From: Branchiostoma floridae
Taxonomy: Eukaryota > Chordata > Leptocardii > Amphioxiformes > Branchiostomatidae
Length of the DNA stretch: 64,000 nucleotides
Assembly (NCBI RefSeq): GCF_000003815.2
Contig: NC_049993.1
Span: 7,811,762-7,875,761 of the forward strand
Direction: 5' to 3'
This document shows positions 24,336-35,400 of the stretch, in pieces. Each line of letters begins with the position of its first letter. Positions within the stretch are counted from its first letter, which is position 1. The notes under the pieces were generated by a model that searched no databases, was not told the origin of the DNA, and worked only from the letters and a program-made list of their open reading frames with translations. The position numbers were made by a program, and so were the translations under genes.

Positions 24336-24892
24336 CAGGCCTCCAAATTACCTTTCTTCCCTAGCTAGTGTCCCAGCAAAGGCAGAAGTGTCCCAAAAAG
24401 AAGTCAAAACTGTCTCGAAGTATGCTTGAATTGTCCGAGAATTTTTTTTCACAAGCAGGCTTGTACTGTTATAGTTCAGCATTTCCTAAGAAATAATAAT
24501 CAAGGATTTTCTGCCAAATGTTGTCCCTTAAGAAGAGACTTGGTTGATAAGTTCAAGATTACATTGGCAATGTGTTGCAGACATGGAAATTTTCCAGTTA
24601 TCTGGAATTTTCCCAAAGTACACATCCAGTTGTCCCAGCCAAATTAAGTTAATAATAGTCAGGGATTTCCTGCCAAATGTTGCCCCCCAAAAAAGACTCG
24701 GTTAATGAGATTAGGATTGCAATGGCCATCTTCTGCAGACATGGACTTTTTTCAACAGTTCGGAAATCTTCCCATCCATCTAGTTGTCCAAGCCAAATTT
24801 CATTGGCCGCTGGCCATTGGGAACCTGTTAGTTTCGAGCCAAATTTGGTTGGCCCCTGGCCATCGGGACACGGTTAGTTTCGAGCCCTGCTT
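24336..24892. mobile_element. Probable hAT-type inverted-repeat element with internal tandem repeats
   Basis: The left end CAGGCCTCCAAATTA and the complement of the right end CAGGGCTCGAAACTA are similar, and resemble the termini at 2393 and 35582. Inside, two diverged units of about 170 bp share TCTGCCAAATGTTG, GCAGACATGGA and ATCCAGTTGTCC. Two copies of TTAGTTTCGAGCC occur near the right end. No 8-bp target duplication is evident. Confidence 0.5.
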
Positions 24893-25079
24893 CAGGCTAC
24901 AGGAGCCTCCAGTGTACCAATTCCGCCCAGCTGTGCTGGCAACCTTACTGATCACAGGGCACCTGTCGGGCCCGAGCTAGCTAGCTGGGCGAAGGAAGGA
25001 AATATGGACGCCACAAACAGATCTCGAGGCATGGACAATTCATCCAGCTGGTAGGGAGGTTATCTATTGCAGTCCTTCA

Positions 25080-25440
25080 TCTATCAACTGAATGAAATTG
25101 TGCTTCTACGTAGGATTTATGTGAGAGTATATACTGTAGTGTTATTTTATAGTGCAATATTCATTGATGGATGGATATGATGTTGAAACAAGGAAGAATG
25201 GTAAGGTAAAAACTGTCTTTGTGTCCTTCTGTTATTTTCTTATATATGTGATTTTGATACAGAATTCTATCAACAGGATGAAATTGTGCTTCTACGTAGG
25301 ATTTATGTGAGAGTATATACTGTTATTTTATAGTGCAATATTTATTGATGGATGGATATGATGTTGAAACAAGGAAGAATAGTAAGAACTGCATCTGTCA
25401 GTTATTTTGTTGAATATATTTCAATATTTTGATATAGAAT
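25080..25440 (+). repeat. 186-bp direct tandem duplication
   Basis: Two adjacent copies (offset 186) share GAAATTGTGCTTCTACGTAG, AGTGCAATATTTATTGATGG and ATGTTGAAACAAGGAAGAAT with few differences, so the duplication is recent relative to other repeats here. Confidence 0.85.
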
Positions 25441-27351
25441 CGGAAAAATTATGTTTTATTTTGCAACGTACCCCAGGGAAATTGGTGCCTGAGTTGTCAT
25501 CATATGTAGGCGGAGCGCTTGCTCCGATATCGTTGGCATTATTCAACGTTCTTTACCGTCACTGCAAATTTTCTCTGACACCTTGCATGTTTTAGTTAAT
25601 GATAACAGTGTGAGTGTCTTCTATCAGCCAGAGTTGTTGTCCTTGTTGTTAATGTTGTTTATGTCCAAAGTCACCTTGGTTTTTAACTAAGAGTTGGAGA
25701 CAGTGACATATTGCTGGGCCCATATCGCTGACGATGATTATGAATGCATATAGCACATTTGCATGCAACACAGGGGTTTAGGTATCATATTGGACAACGT
25801 AATTTTACCTTCCTTAGACCAGACTCTGTTGAAATCCCCCAGCTTCAGTCTTCATATCTGAAGTTTTATGAAGTGTAATGATAACTCCTGGGGGGTAACA
25901 ATTTTCAAACAACCTGCCAGGGTTCAAAATTGAGGGGAAGGCCGTAATGACAGGTGTAGGAGGTGGGGGGGGGGGGGCTTGGGGCCACTAAACATGTTGC
26001 AGTTAGTACATTACTATTTGAGAACTGTGAGGTTTTCAAATTCACAAGAGCAAACTCTGCTACTTTCAGAAGGTGGTTCAGCCATGCATGTTGTAGGAGA
26101 AATGCTGATCCTTATTGAATCTTAATTGGCAAAAATTGTGCACTGTACGCTGTGAATATAGTGTATTCTTCAATGATTGCTTAGACTAAATGACGTCTAG
26201 AAATAATCCTAGTCGCTCTTTTGTCTAATCCTAGTTTTCCCCCATTTTCCAAAAGAGTGGCTATAGTATATGTAAGATACGGGTACAATGTAGCTGCACG
26301 TTGGGAACGCTAGATCTGCTAATGGATCCATTTGTCATTCTCGGTAGAGGGGGTCAATGGCAAATGGATTGATTGGTACCCTCCAGTATTATACCTCAAG
26401 CTTGGTAACTTTTAGTTAAAGCTATATATATTCATAGTGTCATACGTCTTTTTCTAGTATTCTTATATATATCTTAAGCTTAGATCTTGCTGATAAATTT
26501 CTATATTGTATGATTCCATATTCAATTTAGCTCATTGAGTATATAGTGAGGAATTATTTTGACTCCTCCATTTGTCAAAGCTTATAATTGTAAATGTACA
26601 TTTCTGATTCTGCCTTGTGAAAATTTGCTAAAATTGTTATTCAAATAACTGCATTGAATTGAATATTCATGGGTTCTTGAATCAGCAAAAATGTAGCTAT
26701 CTACAACAAGACTTATGATGACAAATTTCGTCATTTACATTCCGTCATCATTATCAATTCCCCTTGGAAGAGTTACTGTAAATTCATGTGAGTTTGAGGG
26801 AACTTAATTTTGCAGTAGGAGGTAAAAGGAGGCCTTTGCAACTTGTTTTAGGCTTATGGTGGATGCAGGCTCGTAATTGTAATACCTGGTGACACAGAGG
26901 GTACCACATTTTCTTGCATTTTGTTGTAGCAGGGTATATTTTTACAAGGAGTAATTGCTACCAATACCCCTTTAACATGTTCAAGGCGCCTCCTCGAACA
27001 CAGGACCCCCATTTTGCCTCCACTCCAAAAGACATGGTACAACCCCAGCTGTGAATGTAATTGTTTCAAGTGTGATGGTTTCGTGGTGGAAAGATAACCT
27101 CAAAAATACTGCAAATATTTCAAGATTTACAGTTGGTCAGCGGTGAAGAGGGTGGTTTGGAAATACCGAGCCCAGTTACTGATGATCATGAAATTTTCAC
27201 AGACACCTGTCACTGATAGTGATAGACAGTTACTGATGTGGAGTGGAATCCCCAATGGCATATTCAATGATTGATTATTACTGAAGATAAATAATGAATA
27301 TTCACCTCCAAGGACAGTGGCTCTTTCTATGGACATGTGTATCATATATAT

Positions 27352-27855
27352 TTAAATGATGAAGTATCCTCTAAGTTTTTTTTTTTTCTTTAACATTTTG
27401 ATCTTCCAGTTGAAGTACTCAATAACCACCGCCACTCTTGCCCATTGGCATTGCCGTAGGGGAGCTATCATTGCATTCTCAGGTGTAGAGTAAAGCCACA
27501 AAGTGCGGAGGAAGAGAGAGCTACTTTGCTCAGTATGTACAGTCAGGAAATGGCCCAGATTGTCAGATAGACTTTTACAAGTCCTGGATGAACCTTGCGG
27601 AGCTGCATTTGCATTCCTAGCATCCCCTCTCCGAGTGCTAATTGACATGGAGCCCTGAGACAGGGAACTGTCCGCCCACACTTTTACCAGTGTGCCGGCT
27701 GGGGACAGGGCACAATGATGAATATTCCCTTTTTCAACCAGATCATCAATATCACGTTCTGACAGAGGGGGAGACCAGCAAGAAAGAAAATTAAAACTCT
27801 GATCAGAGACCTCACTTGGCTTTGAGGGTGGCGCTGTCAGTGTAGTAATTATCAC
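27352..27855 (-). other. Orphan 167-codon open frame, not recognised
   Basis: The minus-strand frame is open for 167 codons in a segment with higher GC than its flanks. No domain, signal peptide or membrane segment is apparent, and the last residues are lysine-rich from a poly-A/T tract. It could be a lone exon, a decayed gene or chance. Confidence 0.15.
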
Positions 27856-28269
27856 ATTTGCTAAATGTCATAAGTCGGCTAGTAAATGACTCCTGTACGT
27901 AACCTTAGTTTAAATCAACTTATAAATGCCTGACTGTGCATATTTGTTTTATTTGATAATAAGAATATAAGCTATAACTTGTAATTAGATAAAGCATAAT
28001 TGCATTCTTTGAGTATGATCTACAGTTTTGTTTGCCACATATATTTATAGTTTTATCCAAAACAATCTCCAGGTATTAGGTTATTCGGGTTGATCACCTT
28101 TTATTTTATTGAAAAGATGTGTCATTCAGACGTATTGTTTCAAACTGAAGTACTAGTACATGGAGAGAAAGTCACAATCCTCATTTTGTGCATCCATTCA
28201 AAAATAAATTTCTGTTAATAAAGGACTGTAGCATCGATTGAGGTCAGACATCCCGGTAATATACTAATA

Positions 28270-28365
28270 AGATGTGCCATAAAACAGTTACTCAAGCAAC
28301 TGAATATGATTATGGAAACGATCAGGTGTCTTTTGTCAGTGTCACTGCTTTTCGGCATAAAGGAC
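28270..28365 (+). repeat. Partial copy of repeat family E (inverted-repeat MITE)
   Basis: Contains CAGTTACTCAAGCAACTGAA followed by TATGATTATGGAAACGATCA, the terminal sequence of the complete copy at 55601-55853. A further partial copy is at about 23365-23412. Confidence 0.6.
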
Positions 28366-28385
28366 TGTAATGTACCCATCCCAAG

Positions 28386-28740
28386 TATTTATTACCTTTG
28401 CCAGAATGGCTAAGGTTATGTTTTGGGCTTGTGAGTCTGTCTGTGTGTGTGTCTGTGTGTCTGTTAACAGCATAACTCAAGAAGTCTTGGATGGATCCCG
28501 ATAATATTTGGTAGGTGGGTAGGGGTCGGGAAAACGAAGGTCAAGTTCGATAATGGGCCCCCTAGCGGCTTGCTAAGGTACTGCAGCAGAACCTCAATTT
28601 TTGATATCTCGTGTTCTGGACATGCTGTGATCATGATTTTTGAGTGGTAGATAGCCCTCGAGGCAGAGAGTGAGTGCTGTGAGTTTGGGCCCCCTAGCAG
28701 CTTTTTTGGAACTGCAGGCGCCGGTTTCCTTTCAAACTTT
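28386..28740 (+). repeat. Dispersed repeat family A, longest copy
   Basis: Starts TACCTTTGCCAGAATGGCTAA, then GTCTGTGTGTCTGTTAACAG, GATGGATCCCGATAATATTTG, GGTACTGCAGCAGAACCTC, GGACATGCTGTGATCATGA and GGGCCCCCTAGCAGC. It runs directly into the 246-bp array that follows. Confidence 0.75.
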
Positions 28741-28756
28741 GGATGAGAATAACTCT

Positions 28757-29640
28757 ACAACGTGTTGACGGATCGTCATGATTTTTGGTATGTAGATAGA
28801 ATGAGTGATGACTTACATAATGGTATACTAATTATGCAAAATAGCAGCTAATTTGCATAATTAATGAGGAAAAATTATAAATCCACTTCATTCCATGATA
28901 GGACTTTCAAACTTGTCACATATGTAGCTGGGAAGGAGAGAAATGTCGACAGATATCAATTATGCAAATGGTGACCTCATTTGCATAATTAATGAGAAAA
29001 TATGAACATGTTGACGGATCATCATCTTTTTTTGTATGTAGGTAGCGTAAGTGAAGACCTACATAATCAGATAACAATTATGCAAATCAACAGCTAATTT
29101 GCATAATTAATGAGGATATTTTATAAATTCACTACATTCCATGATAGGGCTTTAAAACTTGTCACATATGTAGCTGAGAAAGAGAGAAATGTCAATACAT
29201 ATTTATCATGCAAATGATGATCTCATTTGCATAATTAATGAGAAAATATTAACGTGTTGACGGATCGTCATGATTTTCGGCATGTAGATAGCCTAAATGA
29301 AGACTTATATAATGTGATACTTATTATGCAAGTTAACAGCTAATTTTCATAATTGATTAGGAAAAGTTCATAAATCCACTGCATTCCATTATAGTACTTT
29401 CATCAAAGTTGTCACATATGTAACTGAGAAAGAGGGAAGAGAGTAAGAGGTGTATTTAAAGACTTTGAAAGAGAATAAGTCAAGAATGGATCAAAGGATC
29501 ATCATGATTTTTGGTATGCTGATAGCTTAAGTAATGCTTGATACAATTTGATATCAATTAATTGTAAATTGGTATCTAATTTGCATAATAAATGCCGAAA
29601 TTTTATAAACCAACTCCAAGCATTTAATTATAAAGAAAAT
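28757..29640 (+). repeat. 246-bp tandem array of octamer-motif inverted repeats
   Basis: The block TTGACGGATCGTCATG recurs at 28765, 29011 and 29257 (period 246), with a decayed fourth at about 29491. Each unit holds two inverted repeats of AATTATGCAAAT and ATTTGCATAATT. Perfect 12-bp arms with 9-base loops are at 28958-28990 and 29076-29108. The others are imperfect. ATGCAAAT is the POU octamer. Confidence 0.88.
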
Positions 29641-30019
29641 GAAATGAGTAACGCATTTGTCTACAGACATCATTCTACATAACAAATTATTTGGCAAAGG
29701 TATGTGTTCGTGGAACTCTAGTTTTGTACATGTATTAATATTTATAACGGTATATGGAGTAGATTCAGCCTCTGTACTGAGATGAATGTTGCAGACAAAT
29801 GGGTTGGACTGGCCCCCATCTTGTTCCTAGACATGAATGGATATCCAGTTTCTGGCCATCAATAAATATGCATGGCCTGTAGATAAAATCTATGGAGGGA
29901 TGGCCGCAGGCAATCATACCATTGGCCTTGTTTAAGCAGTCAAAACTGATAATGTCAGAGAAAGGTCATTTCTTACCACTGCCAAGGAGGTATTGCATCC
30001 TGTGTGTATTTGACTTTGA

Positions 30020-30190
30020 CTATCTGTGTGTGTGTGCATGTGTGTGTGTCTTTCCTTCTGTATGTGTGTGCGAGAGAGAGAGTATGTGCATGTGTGTTTG
30101 TGTGAATGTGTGCATGTGTGTTTGTGCATTTGTTTGAGTGTGTTTGTGCATGTGTGTGTGTGTTTGTGTACATGTATTTGTGTGTGTTTT
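30020..30190 (+). repeat. (TG)n-rich low-complexity tract
   Basis: Imperfect TGTGTG/TGCATG repeats. Long open frames on both strands here are artefacts of the simple sequence. Confidence 0.9.
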
Positions 30191-31744
30191 AATGCGTGGT
30201 TGTTAATAGCTATAATAGTATAAAATCATTTGTATTGCTGAACTTTTCTTCACTGAAGGCCATTATGCAAACTTGTGTACAAGTGAAAGACTGTCTGCTT
30301 TAGGGGAATTAAGTTAAATTTTGTTCAAGTTTATTGATTCAATCCACCAACTGCCTTGTTAGCATCAACTGGCAATATTGCTAAAAAGGAAACTGTCAAA
30401 ACACAGACCTCAACAGAAGAAAATTTCAATCATGTTTAAACTCAAAGGCTTCTTCAAAAGGTCATGTCAACCACACAGCTTAAGACAAAGTTCTAACACA
30501 AGTCTTGAAAGGAGCAAATGTTTACAGAAAAAACAGTCTACAGTTTTGAAAATAAGCTTCTCAGATTATGCCTCCCTCCAAGATGGAACGTGAGGAATGT
30601 CGTGTGTGTCCCGAGGTAACCAACCTCATTCTTCAGACATAACCCTGCTAATATTCAAGCATGGAAGGTCGAGGCAATAATGCAAATGCATGGAGATATT
30701 ACGTGCCTGGATAAATGATCTTTACGTTCATGACTCATGCCGTATTCTATTAGTGCTCAATCAAGAAAGTCGTGACTCCACGTGAAGACCTGTACAGCAA
30801 TGCAAGGAGGGCAAAGTCAATGTTAATCTTTAGCTGTGGACTCTTCTAAAAATAGGCCGGAAATGGAGTGGAAAATAGACGTTTTAATAGTGGGAGGTCA
30901 TGCCCAGTAGGCATGTGAAATTTAAAGGTATACCGTATTCAGTAGAACGTAAACTTGAAAGTGTGCTGTACTTTTAAGGTAAGTGTCCTCATTCCCCATA
31001 CATGATTTCAGGTATGCAAGAATATGATCCGCATTCAAGTATTTTCTGAAACTCCTCGGTCCCCAGACAGATATACCTTGCATCTCCACTTGTCAAGATA
31101 TCGGTGGCTTGGATGACTAGTCTGCTCCAATAATTCATACATTCCTTTTTGGAATTTTCTGAATCTGTGAGGTATATATGAATCTGAATTGCTTTAATGA
31201 TTCCATCTCTCATGTCTACTGATTGATGGCTTAATTAGCTTATCATCAGTTCCAGAGTGTGTCTGCTTCATATTCGCACCATTTTTAGACCCTTGCATAC
31301 ATGAAGATGTAGCTGTCTCCAATCATTTCTTAACCAAACATTTGTCTAACCAAAGATTGTTCAGTTTAATACAGAGGGATAAGTGGGGTTACTATAGTCA
31401 TGTGTTTGCACCGATATGCATTGAAATTGATGCTATAATTATACTCTAGCAATGAGAGCTATAAATGTGGAAGTGCCTGGAGCAAAATCCTTGATACCCT
31501 ACCAATTGATGCCAAAATACCTTTTCAAATAAGTACTAAGTTTTTGGCACATTGCTTTAATTTTTATTCTCTAGCCTCCTAGTATCAGGGTTTTCATGTT
31601 CAATGTCAAAATTTCATGACTTTCATTTCCATAATGTTAAAATTATATCTGACCTTAAATAAGTAGAGCCAACTTGATTGCAGCATTGATTTAAACATAT
31701 CTATTTATGTTGTCATGGCGTTGTCATGTAGGCCAACAAGCAGT

Positions 31745-32400
31745 TTCTCTCTGTTTCTGTGCCCCTTTGTGAGAAGGTGGTGATCCCAATGTGAAATTTA
31801 AAGCCAGCTAAAGTTAAAGTTGAAAACTAACCTGCCCCCCTCCCCCCTAGGTGTGCAGGTGTGCAGACTCCCTGTGGATGATGCTGCGCAGCTGTTTCTG
31901 TGCCCCCCACCCCCACCCCCGTGAGAAGGTGGTGATCAGGGTGCTCTCAATGCTAGATTTAAAGTTGAAAACTAACCTGCCCCCCTCCCACATGTGTGCA
32001 GGTGTGCAGACTCCCTGTGGATGATGCTGCGCTCCTGTTTCTGTGCCCCCTATAAGAAGGTGGCAATCAGGGTGCTCTTAATGTTCTTTGAAAGATACTA
32101 CATACTTATTTCTCTGCTAAGAGGAAGAGTATGGAAACTAAACACACTACACTACCAGTGGACTAGCTCACTGCTGTAGTGCTTGCACCCTAGCATGTGT
32201 GGCCCGGGGCTTTGAAGCTGAGATGGGCGCCAGGCCAGATGTAATTCTGATCAAGGAGGTTGACACCCTTGTTCTGAAAACTAACCTACCCTCCTCCCCC
32301 CTCTATGCAGGTGTGCAGAATCCCTGTGGATGCTGCTGCGCAGCTGTTTCTGTGCCCCCCGTGAGAAGGTGGTGATCAGGGTGCTCTCAGTGTTAGATTT
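31745..32400 (+). repeat. Four decayed partial copies of ERBIN-like exon 1 with its 3' splice site
   Basis: Before the real exon at 32442, fragments containing GTGCAGGTGTGCAGACTCCC, CTGTTTCTGTGCCCCCC and GTGAGAAGGTGGTGATCAGG occur at about 31751-31804 (exon part only), 31814-31960, 31961-32086 and 32274-32398. The unit also includes the intronic piece AAAGTTGAAAACTAACCTGC and the C-rich acceptor tract. All copies break off at the same exon position (after GTGATCAGGGTG), where the true exon continues. A SINE fragment (32085-32262) separates copies three and four. Confidence 0.88.
32085..32262 (+). mobile_element. tRNA-type SINE, 3' part
   Basis: Contains ACACTACACTACCAGTGGACTAGC, CTGTAGTGCTTGCA and TGTGTGGCCCGGGGCTTTG, matching the 3' halves of the fuller copies at 37255 and 39630. 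The tRNA-like head is missing. Confidence 0.7.
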
Positions 32401-32441
32401 AAAGTTGAAAACTAACCTGCCCCCCTCCCCCATGTGTGCAG

Positions 32442-35400
32442 GTGTGCAGACTCCCTGTGGATGATGCTGCGCTCCTGTTTCTGTGCCCCCCGTGAGAAGG
32501 TGGTGATCAGGGTGTTGGAGTTCCAGCATGCCAACCTGGAGCACGTCCCGCCCGAGATCTTCGAGTACACCAAGTCGCTGGAGGAGCTGTACCTGGACTC
32601 CAACCAGATCAGAGACCTGCCCAGGGTAGGTTTCTTACCAGGTTCTCAGAAACAGCATAGGGAGCTCCTACAGTGTGATATGCCCCTATGCTTGCTCCGA
32701 AGATAGATATTTTTGGTAGTGTTTGTAAGTTGCTTAGGCCTTGGTTTGTTACCCTAGCCGAGAAGATTGACATTTTTCGTAGTGTTTGAATGTATGTTGC
32801 TTTAAGTAGCATTACTCAAGAAGTGATGGATGGATTTGCCATGAAATTAAGTATGTGGTTAGGTTTTGTCCTATGAAAGAATTAGTCTTCAGTTCAAGAC
32901 TTTTGCCACACTGTCAGCTTTCCTTGGTACTGCAGCAGAAGTTGTTCTGGGCAAGCTGTGGTCATGAGTTTTGAGTGGGAGAGTTAATCTTTTGTTTGTC
33001 TATCAGATATCTCTGTTAGTGAGTAAAAATGTGCTCTCACAGGGCTGTAAATATCAGTACTGGTATATGTTTCTTACCACTGTTCTCACCAGTGCAGTTG
33101 AGCATAGGGAGCCCCATATGGTGTGATTTCTATCCCCTGGTATGCTGTGATTTGGGCCCCTATGCTTTGTTTTGTAGAGGGCTTTTTTGTTGTTTTTTGT
33201 AACAAAGGTAAAGAAATATTGTTTTTATCTTATTAAATTTGTTCCTCAAAATGCAGGAAATAATACTGTTTCTTACACATCTTGAATGATTAATGACAGT
33301 TTTTATTGATATTCAAAAAGAAAGAACTTTTCAACTTCAAGATTCTACATAATATTATTTGGACTCAATATTTTCAACAGAATCGCAGAGAATACATTTA
33401 TTGTTTGTTGCTATTCCCTCATGTTGTGGAGAAGTTTTTCTAAAGTCAGAACGTGAGAAAGTCTGGAGACACAAAGTCGGGCCTGCACTTCACACAACGT
33501 CGGAGGCGACAGGCAGACGATATAATGGATTGGTAAAATTTGGATCTGACACCTGTACCTGACCTGTGAAAACCATAGGAGACGGAAGACTGCCGCGCAC
33601 TTATCTAAAAGGAATATAGAGTGCTGTCAGGAGTGATTCGGGCGGTCACCTTCTGAACCTGGAGTCATAAATCCTGTGTGGAGTGGCTGAATAACATGTT
33701 AATGCCGTTCCAGCACTGAATTTCTTATATGTTGTTGTTTTTTTGTGGCTGTTTGAGGATTGCCATTTATTTTGCAAACTGTCTGGCCTGATGATATGTA
33801 TTTTGATTGATGTTTGATTGTTTGTTCTTCCTCCTTGTTTAAAGCACAAAACTGCATCGTTTGGTAAGTCTGGTTTAGGTCTTAAAAGTGTTTGTACATA
33901 TAAAGCTACCATAAAGCAGATATAGCCACACAAGGGAAGACATTGTGTCAACCTGCTTAGCTTGCTGAAAGCACAGAGGCCAAGCCCTTCCTACAACAGT
34001 AAAGAAACTCCAAGGGCTAAGGAAGCTTGCAGGATTCAAAGCACAGTAGAAAAAGATGAAGAAAGACTGAATGCAACTACAGGACTCTTCAAAGACTGTA
34101 GATGCAGAATATATTGACTTATGATGATACCAGAATGGCTAATATGTCAAATATGTACCAGCAGATACTTTCTACTGTATAAGAATCAGAAGGAAAATTT
34201 GCTGGCTCTGATGGTTAACCAATATGTCCCCTGGCTCATGGACTGTGGTGGTAGAAGTCACGTATATTACATGTCTCATAGCCACCCTGCCTGTATATGG
34301 CCATCTCGGGGATACAACCAATTACCTTGGAGCTAACCTTAGACTTCCAAGTGGGCTTGAAAGAGTTGATAGGTGGATGTCTTCACGCCCATTGTATTTC
34401 TTCCAGGGGTGACCTTCTACTGAAAGCTCTACTCCTCGCGTATTTCCTGAGAAGGCTTAAACTATGTCCAAAGGAAAAAAAATGCATTTGTACATTCTTG
34501 ATTAAAAGGTGCATCATGAATTGTTGAACTTGTATTTGTTTTTTTTTGTGTGCTAGTTTTAGTTCCTTCCAACCAATATTCTGGAAAGTCTTTTTCTGTC
34601 ATCCAATCGTTTAATCAATGTTTTTTTTTACAATTTTTGTATGGGCTTTTCCCCAGTGTACATTGAAAAATGCTTTAAGATGATAACTTTTTTTGATTGA
34701 TTGATTAATCGATTGATTAATTGATTGATTTATTGAGTGAGTGAGTGAGTACATGTAAATGAGTGAATGGATAAATGGCTGAATGGATTGATAGGTGAAT
34801 GAATGAATGAGTGAGTGAATATTCAAACATATCAATAAATGAATGACATATGGATAATCATGTTGAAGAATATTGTATTTCTCCTTTTGCACAGCCCCTG
34901 TTTATGTGCCATGGGCTGCAGAAGCTGGGCCTGAGTGACAATGAGCTGCTGATGCTTCCTCCGGCCGTGGCCAGTCTGGTCAGTCTCACGGAACTGGACA
35001 TCAGTAAGAATGGTAAGACTGGAGATTAGACCAGCCGTGCATTACATGATATATCTTCTGCATAAAACATCCAAGTACTAGGTTGCTATTGATTTGCTAG
35101 AGTGAATATTTCATTGTTGTTTTTCTACCTTTATAGATGTATATTCCTATATAGACTGGAGGTCAGATCAGCCATGCATTATATAATATGTCTATTTTCT
35201 GACAGCTCGCTGCAATACTAAAACCATACCCAGCATGATTCTATAATCTAGCAACTACACTAATGATACATGTATGTGCATTAAGATGGGAAAAACATAT
35301 CTTCTGCATTAAAACATCCGAATACTAAGTTTGCTGTTGATTTGATAGAGTAATTGTTTAATGAGTTGTTGTTTTTCTATCTTAAAAATAATGTGCATTC

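Larger units (their letters stand above)
18240..32441. other. Large repeat-rich spacer or first intron of the ERBIN-like gene
   Basis: About 14.2 kb with no recognised coding exon. It contains the GC-rich promoter-like block at 19108-19635, several inverted-repeat and tandem-repeat structures listed separately, TA and TG microsatellites at about 23895-23965 and 30020-30190, and two exon-like or ORF-like islands (23530-23685 and 27352-27855) of unknown meaning. If the 19.4-19.6 kb block is the ERBIN-like promoter, everything after 19636 is its first intron. Confidence 0.5.

Noticed and set aside
28757-29640. CRISPR-like array
   Set aside because: Eukaryotic context, 246-bp units without unique spacers; it is a tandem satellite of inverted repeats.
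29892-30223. Several open frames on both strands rich in His/Thr or Cys/Val
   Set aside because: Translations of the (TG)n tract; no gene.
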